Shown: piece by piece, positions 57,934 through 64,000 of the stretch
How positions within the stretch are numbered: position 1 is the stretch's first letter
Layout: each line of letters starts with the position of its first letter
From: Hydrogenophilaceae bacterium
GTDB lineage: Bacteria > Pseudomonadota > Gammaproteobacteria > Burkholderiales > Thiobacillaceae
Length of the DNA: 64,000 nt
Direction of reading: 5' to 3'
Assembly (NCBI GenBank): GCA_024709485.1
Contig: JANJWO010000028.1
Location: 1 to 64,000, forward strand
Notes under the pieces: generated by a model
Seen by the model: only the letters and a program-made list of their open reading frames with translations
Databases searched by the model: none
What the model was told of the DNA's origin: nothing
Made by a program: the position numbers and the translations under genes

Positions 57934-59435
57934 CAGCGCTGGCCTTCCCGCTCGATCAGGTACTGCACCAGCAGGGGCACGGGACGGCCGGTCGAGCCTT
58001 TGCTTTCGCGCCCGCTGCGGTAGGCGGTGCCGGCGATGTCGAGATGCGCCCAGGGGTAGCGCTTGGCGAAGCGCGCGAGAAAGCACGCGGCGGTGATGGA
58101 GCCGCCGGCGCGCCCGCCGATGTTGGCCATGTCGGCGAGGCCGCTCTTCAGCTGCTCCTGGTATTCATCCCACAGCGGCATGCGCCACACCCGATCCCAG
58201 GCGTGGTCGGCGGCCTGTTCCAGCGCCTGTGCCAGCTTGTCGTCGTTGGCGTAGAGCGCGCTCGGGTGGTGGCCCAGCGCGATCACGCAGGCGCCGGTCA
58301 GCGTGGCGAGATCCACGACCGCGGCGGGCTTGAAGCGCTCGGCGTAAGTGAGCGCGTCGCACAGGATGAGGCGGCCTTCGGCGTCGGTGTTGAGGATTTC
58401 GATGGTCTGCCCGGACATCGAGGTGACGATGTCGCCCGGCTTGTTGGCATGCGCGTCGGGCAGGTTCTCGCAGGCGGGCACCAGGCCGACGACGTTGAGC
58501 TTGAGCCCCAGTTCGCCGAGGGCGCGGAAGGCGCCGATCACGGCGCCGCCGCCGCTCATGTCGTAATTCATCTCGTCCATGTCGGCGGGCGGCTTCAGCG
58601 AAATGCCGCCGGCGTCGAAGGTGATGGCCTTGCCCACCAGCACGATGGGCGCCTCGCCCTTCCTGCCGCCGTCGTGGCGCAGTTCGATGAACACCGGCGG
58701 CTTGTCGCTGCCCTTGGCCACCGACAGGAAGGAGCCCATGCCCAGCTTCTCGCAGGCGGCCTTGTCCATCACCTTGCACTTGAAGCCGTAGCTCCTGGCG
58801 AGCTGCCTGGCCTGGCTGGCGAGATAGGCCGGGGTGCAGACGTTGGACGGCGTGTTGCCGAGGTCGCGTGCAAGCGCCATGCCGCGCGCGATGGCATTGC
58901 CCTGTTTCAGGCCCTTGGCCGCGGCGGCGCTGTCCGCCAGGAAACCGATGCCGCCGAGCTTGGGCGGGTTGTCGGCCCGGCTTTTCATGCGGTCGAAGCG
59001 ATACAGCGCATCGCCCGCGACAATGGCGGCCTGGGCGATGTTCCAGTCGGCGCTGCGCTTGCCGACCTTGACTTCGGTGAGCGCGATGAGCGCGTCGCGG
59101 GCGGCGGTATTGCCCACGGCCTTGATCGCGCCGGCCACGGCATCGCGATAGGCTTTCTCGGCGAACTCGTCCTGCTTGCCGAGGCCGACGAGCAGCACGC
59201 GGGCGGCGGCGATGCCGGGCAGCTCGCGCAGCAGCAGGGTGCTGCCGGCGCGGCCGGTCATGTCGCCGCTCTTCAGCGCGGCGGCGATGCGGCCCTTGCT
59301 GGCCTTGTCCAGGGCGCGGGCGGTGGCGGAAAGCCGGCTTTCCTCGAACACGCCGGCGACGATGCAATCGCTCTTGAGATTCTCGGGGGCTCCGGTTTTT
59401 ATGCTAAATTTCGGCGAATTATCTTTTGCGGACAT
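57933..59435 (-). CDS. pepA: Cytosol (leucyl) aminopeptidase PepA
   Basis: Two-metal M17 aminopeptidase of 500 residues, which in some bacteria also binds DNA. The metal-binding core shows VGKAITFDAGGISLKPPADMDEMNYDMSGGGAVIG and the family signature NTDAEGRLILCDALTYAERF, with YEDKGD-like lysine and aspartate ligands in place. The ATG at 59435 is preferred; a TTG six codons earlier is also open. It diverges from lptF across an 82-base gap and leads pepA-holC-x-valS. Confidence 0.97.
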   Translation of the reverse strand: MSAKDNSPKFSIKTGAPENLKSDCIVAGVFEESRLSATARALDKASKGRIAAALKSGDMTGRAGSTLLLRELPGIAAARVLLVGLGKQDEFAEKAYRDAVAGAIKAVGNTAARDALIALTEVKVGKRSADWNIAQAAIVAGDALYRFDRMKSRADNPPKLGGIGFLADSAAAAKGLKQGNAIARGMALARDLGNTPSNVCTPAYLASQARQLARSYGFKCKVMDKAACEKLGMGSFLSVAKGSDKPPVFIELRHDGGRKGEAPIVLVGKAITFDAGGISLKPPADMDEMNYDMSGGGAVIGAFRALGELGLKLNVVGLVPACENLPDAHANKPGDIVTSMSGQTIEILNTDAEGRLILCDALTYAERFKPAAVVDLATLTGACVIALGHHPSALYANDDKLAQALEQAADHAWDRVWRMPLWDEYQEQLKSGLADMANIGGRAGGSITAACFLARFAKRYPWAHLDIAGTAYRSGRESKGSTGRPVPLLVQYLIEREGQR

Positions 59436-59517
59436 GGGAATCGATTCTTGCAAGTGAGAATGCGCTCATCTTTGCAAACCCTGGCCTGATAGTCAAAACC
59501 TCCCCCCAAAAAATCCC

Positions 59518-60609
59518 ATGCTTTATCGGCGCGCGCTGCTGCAGGAACTGAGCCTTTCGAGCGGCGCTTCGCTCGTCATCCTCATCGCCATCGCGCTGGT
59601 GACCTTGTTTGTCCGTCTGCTGGGCGAGGCCGCCCGCGGCGAACTCGCCAACGAGGCGGTATTCGCCTATCTCGGCTTCAGCCTGCTGCACTATCTGCCG
59701 GTGCTGCTGGCGGTGGCGATCTTCATTGGCGCGATGCTGACGCTGATGCGCTACTGGCGCGACAACGAGATGGCGATCTGGTTCAGCTCCGGCCTGTCGC
59801 TCGGCGACTGGATCAGGCCGATGCTGATCTTCGCCTTGCCGCTGGCCCTGATCCTGATGCTGCTGACCAACAGCATCATTCCCTGGGCCGCGAACAAGAA
59901 GGACGCGTACAAGACCGAGCTGCTCAGCCGCGACGACACCTCCATGGTCGTGCCCGGAATCTTTGCCGAGTCCCAGGGCGGCGAGCGCGTGTTTTTCGTC
60001 GAGAGCCTGAATCCCCTGACCGGGACGGTGCGCAACGTGTTCATGCAGTCCAGGGACAGCGGCAAGCTGGGGGTGGTGGTGGCCGCCGAGGGCATGCAAA
60101 AGAAGGCGGAGGACGGCACGCGCTTCCTGGTGCTGAGCAAGGGCCGGCGCTACGAGGGCGAACCCGGACAGGCGGAATACCGCATCATCCAGTTCGACCG
60201 CTACTGGATACGGCTGGACCCGGTCGAAGTGAAAACCGAGGCGCGCAAGCAGGACATACGCCAGCTGGGCACGATGGCTTTGCTGAAAAGCGCCGATGCC
60301 GATGCGCGCGGCGAGCTGGCCGGGCGCTTCAATGTCCCCATCAGCCTGCTGATCCTGTCCCTGCTGGCCATCCCGCTGAGCTACGTGAACAACCGCGCCA
60401 AACGTTCGTACGGCCTGATTGCCGCGCTGCTGGTGTTCTTCATCTACCACAACATGATTTCGGTGACCCAGAGCTGGATCGCGCAGGGCAAGCTGGGCCT
60501 GCCGGCGGGGATTCTGGCGGCGCACCTGCCGGCCATCGCGGCGCTGCTGGCGTTTTACGCCTATCGCATGCGCATGAAGCCGCTCACCCTGGGACTGCGC
60601 CGCAAATGA
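59518..60609 (+). CDS. lptF: LPS export permease LptF
   Basis: Inner membrane permease of 363 residues, one half of the LptB2FG complex that extracts lipopolysaccharide from the membrane. Six helices in two groups of three flank a periplasmic beta-jellyroll. Visible family features are the start MLYRRALLQELSLSSGASLVILIAIALVTLF, SSGLSLGDWIRPM, the jellyroll VVPGIFAESQGGERVFFVESLN and the closing PISLLILSLLAIPLSYVN. It overlaps lptG by four bases and is divergent from pepA, the usual betaproteobacterial arrangement. Confidence 0.97.
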   Translation: MLYRRALLQELSLSSGASLVILIAIALVTLFVRLLGEAARGELANEAVFAYLGFSLLHYLPVLLAVAIFIGAMLTLMRYWRDNEMAIWFSSGLSLGDWIRPMLIFALPLALILMLLTNSIIPWAANKKDAYKTELLSRDDTSMVVPGIFAESQGGERVFFVESLNPLTGTVRNVFMQSRDSGKLGVVVAAEGMQKKAEDGTRFLVLSKGRRYEGEPGQAEYRIIQFDRYWIRLDPVEVKTEARKQDIRQLGTMALLKSADADARGELAGRFNVPISLLILSLLAIPLSYVNNRAKRSYGLIAALLVFFIYHNMISVTQSWIAQGKLGLPAGILAAHLPAIAALLAFYAYRMRMKPLTLGLRRK

Positions 60610-61679
60610 ACCTGATCGCCCGCTATTTGCTGAGGGAGGTGGCGATGGCCGCGGGCTTCGTGTTCGTCGGCCTGATCCTGCTGTTTTCCTTTTTCGATCT
60701 GGCCGGGGAGCTCGGCAGCATAGGCCGCGCCGATTACGGCTTCGCGCAGGCGGCCTTGTACGTGGCGCTCAATATACCGGGGCATGTGTATGAGATCGTG
60801 CCGATCGCGGCCCTGATCGGCGCCCTGTTCGCGCTGTCCAGGCTGGTGATGAATTCCGAGTTTACGGTGATGCTCGCTTCCGGCGTTTCAAACTGGCGCA
60901 TCGCCGCGTTGCTGGCTTTGGCGGGGGTCGGGTTCGCGCTGCTGGCGCTGCTGGTGGGCGAACTGGTGTCGCCCTGGTCGGAGCAGGCGGCCAAGCGGCT
61001 GAAATTGCGCGCCACCGAATCCGTCGTGGCGCAGGCTTTCCGGTCCGGGCTGTGGGTGAAGGACGGCAATGCCTTCATCAATGCGGGCGAGGTGCTGCCG
61101 GACACCAGCCTGCGCGGGCTCAAGGTCTACGAATTCAGCCGCGACTGGGAACTGGCGCGGATCATGACGGCCGAGAGCGGGAGCTGGGAGGGCAAGAACC
61201 GCTGGACGCTCGGCGATGTTTCCGACACGAGCTTTCTGAAGAGCGGCATCGTGGTCAGCCACCGCCAGGCGATGGACTGGCAATCGGTGCTGAGCCCGGA
61301 CATCCTCAGCGTGCTGCTGGTTTCGCCGGAAAAGATGTCCACGCCGGCGCTGTTCGGCTACATCCGGCATCTCCGGGAGAACAAGCAGCAAACCACGCGC
61401 TATGAAGTCGCATTGTGGTCCAAGATGTTCTATCCGCTCGCCATTCCGGTCGTCATGCTGCTGGCGCTGCCGTTTGCCTTCCATTCGCCGCGTTCGGGCG
61501 GCATTGCGCTGAAGGTCTTTCTCGGCATTCTCGCCGGGCTGGCGTTCCATCTCGGCAACCGGCTGTTTGCCCATGTCGGCCTGCTCAACGACTGGCCGCC
61601 CTTCCTGACGGCGGCAACGCCATCGCTGCTGTTCCTGGCGCTGGCGCTGCTGGTGCTGAAGCGCCTGGAAAGGCGTTAG
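60606..61679 (+). CDS. lptG: LPS export permease LptG
   Basis: Second permease of LptB2FG, 357 residues. It has the same six-helix plus jellyroll layout: MNLIARYLLREVAMAAGFVFVGLILLFSFFDLAGELG, ALFALSRLVMNSEFTVMLASGVSNWRIAALLALAG, the periplasmic LWVKDGNAFINAGEVLPDTSLRGLKVYEF, and ALPFAFHSPRSGGIALKVFLGILAGLAFHLGNRLFAHVG near the end, all typical of LptG. ATGA overlap with lptF implies coupling. It converges with the RDD gene nine bases further on. Confidence 0.97.
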   Translation: MNLIARYLLREVAMAAGFVFVGLILLFSFFDLAGELGSIGRADYGFAQAALYVALNIPGHVYEIVPIAALIGALFALSRLVMNSEFTVMLASGVSNWRIAALLALAGVGFALLALLVGELVSPWSEQAAKRLKLRATESVVAQAFRSGLWVKDGNAFINAGEVLPDTSLRGLKVYEFSRDWELARIMTAESGSWEGKNRWTLGDVSDTSFLKSGIVVSHRQAMDWQSVLSPDILSVLLVSPEKMSTPALFGYIRHLRENKQQTTRYEVALWSKMFYPLAIPVVMLLALPFAFHSPRSGGIALKVFLGILAGLAFHLGNRLFAHVGLLNDWPPFLTAATPSLLFLALALLVLKRLERR

Positions 61680-61688
61680 CGCAGCCGC

Positions 61689-62120
61689 TCAGCCGGCATT
61701 GACCAGCCGCGTCCGGCACAGGCGGTCGTGCAGGAACTGGCGGTCCGGATCGACCAGCGCCCACAGAAAGCCCGCGCCGAAACCGGCCAGGCCGGCCGCG
61801 GCCAGGCAGAAACGCGCGACGCATTGCGCGCTGGATGGCGGCCCGCCCCCGGCCCGCACCAGCCGGATGCGCCAGGTTTTCATGGGCAGTGTTTGTCCGC
61901 CGCGTTTCCAGAAAACCAGGAAGTAAACCATCATCACGCCCAGCAGATAAAGCTGGAAGACGGCCTTCTGGAACGGGCCGTGAATGCCGCCGAAAATCGG
62001 AATATAAGCAAAGCCTGCGAGCATGGACAACGCCAGCAGCAGCAGGGCTTCGTAAACCATGGCGGCAAGGCGCCGTTTCAGGCTGGCCGGCTGCAGGGAG
62101 GTGGTTGCGTTTTCGTGCAT
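61689..62120 (-). CDS. RDD-family membrane protein
   Basis: Inner membrane protein of 143 residues with three helices. It carries the RDD pattern: arginine-bearing start ASLKRRLAAMVYEALLLLALSMLAGFAYI, QTLPMKTWRIRLVRAGGGPPS and a late WALVDPDRQFLHDRLCRTRLV, where the aspartates and arginines that name the family are seen. The ATG at 62120 is chosen because upstream codons are shared with the intergenic gap. Function is unknown. It converges with lptG, as in many betaproteobacteria. Confidence 0.9.
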   Translation of the reverse strand: MHENATTSLQPASLKRRLAAMVYEALLLLALSMLAGFAYIPIFGGIHGPFQKAVFQLYLLGVMMVYFLVFWKRGGQTLPMKTWRIRLVRAGGGPPSSAQCVARFCLAAAGLAGFGAGFLWALVDPDRQFLHDRLCRTRLVNAG

Positions 62121-62208
62121 GGTGGTTCTATATTCCGAAATAGGGCGGGCACGGCCCATGGCCGCGCCGCCGATAACATAACAATCATTGACTCGAGGAG
62201 GGGGCGCG

Positions 62209-62613
62209 ATGCATATCGTAAAGCAACTCATGGCCATTCCGGGCGTGATTGCCGCGGGGGAGTTCGCCTATCGCGGTGACCGGTTCTCCTACGAGGGGGC
62301 GCTGACCCCCGAGTTCGCCCGCATGGCCTCGATTCTTTGCCGTTCGAACACGGTGAACGTCAACATGCAGTCCGAGATTCATGACGCCTACGCCGAGAAC
62401 AGCGGCTACAAGCCGGCGCAGGGCTGGATCATGCGCGGCGCGCAGATATCCGTGTGCAACATCGGCAACTATTTCGCCTTCATCGAAAACCGTCCGGAAC
62501 TGCTCAACGATGTCATGACCATCATGCGCGCGAAGGTCGGCGATGTCGGCGACGATCTGCTGGTCAGCCTGTACGCCAGGATCGGCGGCGATGTGAAAGA
62601 AGCCCTGTATTAA
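62209..62613 (+). CDS. DUF2173 protein, first of three tandem copies
   Basis: A 134-residue cytoplasmic protein starting MHIVKQLMAIPGVIAAGEFAYRGDRFSYEG. The DUF2173 pattern is visible as a hydrophobic start, AENSGYKPAQGWIMRGAQISVCNIGNYFAFIENRP and a helical end. The GWIMRG...VCNxGN core is shared with the third copy. DUF2173 proteins have a roadblock/profilin-like size and occur in sulfur-oxidising and related betaproteobacteria; their role is unknown. A strong GAGGAGGGG precedes the ATG, and a 20-base gap separates it from the second copy. Confidence 0.85.
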   Translation: MHIVKQLMAIPGVIAAGEFAYRGDRFSYEGALTPEFARMASILCRSNTVNVNMQSEIHDAYAENSGYKPAQGWIMRGAQISVCNIGNYFAFIENRPELLNDVMTIMRAKVGDVGDDLLVSLYARIGGDVKEALY

Positions 62614-62633
62614 CGCCCAGAATCGAGGACAAC

Positions 62634-63002
62634 ATGGATTTGAACCAACTGATGGATTTGCCGGGTGCGCTGGCCGCTTTCACCTTCACCGACAAGGGCG
62701 ACCTGACCGCTCATGCGGCGCGCGAGGGGACCGAGATCACGCCCGAGGTGCTGGATCTGCTGGCGCATGCGTGCGTGGCCAACATCGCCATCGCCACCAT
62801 GGAGGCGCGCGGCTGGGAGGCGCTGACCGGGCAGAAGGGCTTCGAACCCCTGCAGGGGTTTTCAATGATCGGCCTCGAATGGTCTGTCGTCCTCGCCGGG
62901 CGCTGCGGAGTCGTCATGAAGAACCGCGATGTCAATTATGAAGACGCCTTCAAGGCCATCGGGGCCTGCAGTGCGGCGCAACATCCGCAGGGGGCCGCAT
63001 GA
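62634..63002 (+). CDS. DUF2173 protein, second tandem copy
   Basis: A 122-residue protein, MDLNQLMDLPGALAAFTFTDKGDLTAHAAREGTEITPEVLDLLAHACVAN at its start. The core differs from the first and third copies (ALTGQKGFEPLQGFSMIGLEWSVVLAGRCGVVMKN): the tryptophan position is conserved, but the GDKMSVC motif is replaced by LEWSVV. It is the most divergent of the three. GAGGACAAC precedes the ATG, and it overlaps the third copy by four bases (ATGA). Confidence 0.83.
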   Translation: MDLNQLMDLPGALAAFTFTDKGDLTAHAAREGTEITPEVLDLLAHACVANIAIATMEARGWEALTGQKGFEPLQGFSMIGLEWSVVLAGRCGVVMKNRDVNYEDAFKAIGACSAAQHPQGAA

Positions 63003-63334
63003 CGCTCAGAAAACTCCTCATTCTGGACGGCGTGATTGCGGTGTGCCGTTTCCAGGATGACGGCAGCATCATGGATGCCGCCGGCATGCTGTCGGGCGAC
63101 AGGGTGGAGCGCCTGGCCAGGTTCGCGCAGTGGTACCGCCGCACGCTGTCCGGCAATACCGATCTGCTTTCGCTGTTCTCGCAAATGCGCGGCTGGTCGC
63201 CGGCGCAGGGCTGGATCGTGCACGGCGACAAGATGAGCGTGTGCTCGGTCGGCAACATGGTGTGCATGGTGCAGCACGGCCAGGGGTCCTTGCAGGAAAT
63301 CATGCAAGCCCTCGCCGAGGCCGCGCACGAATAA
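62999..63334 (+). CDS. DUF2173 protein, third tandem copy
   Basis: A 111-residue protein, MTLRKLLILDGVIAVCRFQDDGSIMDAAGMLSGDRVERLARFAQWYRRTLSGN at its start. It shares the central GWSPAQGWIVHGDKMSVCSVGNMVCMVQH core with copy one, including the paired cysteines. Its start overlaps the end of copy two. A short GC hairpin (CGGCCG-GGAAA-CGGCCG) follows the stop, without a clear T run, so termination is uncertain. The ilvB gene starts 109 bases further on. Confidence 0.85.
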   Translation: MTLRKLLILDGVIAVCRFQDDGSIMDAAGMLSGDRVERLARFAQWYRRTLSGNTDLLSLFSQMRGWSPAQGWIVHGDKMSVCSVGNMVCMVQHGQGSLQEIMQALAEAAHE

Positions 63335-63386
63335 GCCTGCGCGGCCGGGAAACGGCCGGAACCCCGATCTTTCCTTGACCGTGGCG

Positions 63387-63403
63387 GGGTAAAACGTTTA
63401 CCC
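63387..63403. promoter_or_regulatory. Dyad upstream of ilvB
   Basis: GGGTAAA and TTTACCC form a perfect dyad around ACG, with TTGACC (63375-63380) twelve bases before its left arm-end as a possible -35. No leader peptide rich in branched-chain residues was found, so attenuation of the enterobacterial kind is not supported. Confidence 0.4.
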
Positions 63404-63442
63404 TTTCGGTTTACGGAAAACATTGTTTTTAGGCGTTTTTTT

Positions 63443-64000
63443 ATGGAATTGACCGGCGCCGAGATTGTCACGCGCTGCCTGGCCGAGGAAGGAGTCGAAT
63501 TCGTTTTCGGCTATCCGGGCGGCGCGGTGCTCAACATCTACGACGAAATCTTCAAGCAGAACAAGTTCAAGCACGTGCTGGTGCGCCACGAGCAGGCGGC
63601 GGTGCACGCGGCCGACGCCTTCGCGCGCGCCTCCGGCAAGGTCGGCGTGGCCCTGGTGACCTCCGGCCCCGGCGCCACCAACGCGGTAACCGGCATCGCC
63701 ACGGCCTACATGGACTCCATTCCCGTGGTGATCATCTCCGGTCAGGTGCCGACCGCCGCGATCGGCCTCGATGCCTTCCAGGAAGTCGACGCCGTCGGCA
63801 TCACGCGGCCCTGCGTGAAGCACAATTTCCTGGTCAAGGATGTGGGCGAGCTGGCGAGCACCATCAAGAAGGCCTTCCACATCGCGGCCACCGGCCGTCC
63901 GGGCCCGGTGCTGGTGGACATTCCCAAGGACGTGACCTTTCACAAGACCGAATTCGCCTATCCGGATTCGGTGTCCATGCGCTCCTACAATCCGGTGCTG
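63443..64000 (+). CDS. ilvB: Acetolactate synthase large subunit IlvB (3' part beyond the window)
   Basis: Thiamine diphosphate enzyme for the first common step of isoleucine, valine and leucine synthesis. The 186 residues present start [35 protein letters not shown], with the catalytic glutamate region [19 protein letters not shown] and [31 protein letters not shown], all diagnostic. The gene runs off the right edge after about a third of its usual length of 560-590 residues. The ATG at 63443 lies in a T-rich leader with only AGGCG as a ribosome site. ilvH and ilvC are expected beyond the window. Confidence 0.96.
   Translation, partial: MELTGAEIVTRCLAEEGVEFVFGYPGGAVLNIYDEIFKQNKFKHVLVRHEQAAVHAADAFARASGKVGVALVTSGPGATNAVTGIATAYMDSIPVVIISGQVPTAAIGLDAFQEVDAVGITRPCVKHNFLVKDVGELASTIKKAFHIAATGRPGPVLVDIPKDVTFHKTEFAYPDSVSMRSYNPVL

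Noticed and set aside
59401-59520. A tRNA or small RNA gene in the pepA-lptF gap
   Set aside because: The gap is only 82 bases and shows no cloverleaf or strong hairpin.

Overview
The window is about 64 kb of high-GC DNA. It reads as the chromosome of a facultatively anaerobic, denitrifying betaproteobacterium, probably of the Rhodocyclales / Sterolibacterium-Sulfuritalea type. That placement is inferred from the narK1K2GH, nosZRDFYL and narXL sets, ubiquinone-based anaerobic genes, tandem DUF2173 proteins, and the typical betaproteobacterial blocks glyA-nrdR-ribD and valS-x-holC-pepA / lptF-lptG. No rRNA or tRNA gene, CRISPR array, insertion sequence or prophage was seen.

Positions 1-25 kb are a respiratory island. 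The nar operon (narK1, narK2, narG and the start of narH, all minus strand) runs off the left edge. A lone c-type cytochrome lipoprotein on the plus strand separates it from a minus-strand nos operon. The nos operon reads nosZ, nosR, nosD, nosF, nosY, nosL, two small uncharacterised genes (one resembling DUF6516/TumE-type toxins) and a second NosL-like protein. narX-narL diverge from nosZ and are followed by a radical SAM gene, then ubiU-ubiV-queD-ubiT for oxygen-independent ubiquinone synthesis. This makes one block holding the electron carrier, the nitrate sensor and two denitrification reductases.

Positions 25-32 kb carry a TetR regulator, a small DUF2892 membrane protein, a FadL-type outer membrane protein, a cytochrome c'-like protein, a nitronate monooxygenase-like flavoprotein, and the two carboxynorspermidine polyamine genes. 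nspC is read in frame with an upstream HTH gene across a run of nine A residues.

Positions 32.5-42 kb look like a nitric oxide response and anaerobic growth block: FmdE-like protein, 12-TM oxidase-like membrane protein, DUF2249, NsrR, MarR with a perfect operator, Yip1 protein, a DsrC-like protein lacking its terminal cysteine, a second 12-TM protein, a second DUF2249, hemerythrin, and the class III ribonucleotide reductase. The striking feature here is that NrdD stops before its glycyl radical motif, and a separate 62-residue ORF carries that motif, followed by nrdG.

Positions 42-64 kb are mostly housekeeping: gamma-glutamyltranspeptidase, mprF-acvB (lysyl-phosphatidylglycerol), a methyltransferase, ribD, nrdR, glyA, a small unknown protein behind a strong dyad, an orphan TRAP binding protein, valS, holC, pepA, lptFG, an RDD protein, three tandem DUF2173 proteins and the start of ilvB. 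REP-like palindromic repeats occur in three intergenic gaps (about 38.05-38.13, 41.32 and 52.9 kb). All identifications come from reading the sequence; no database search was run.
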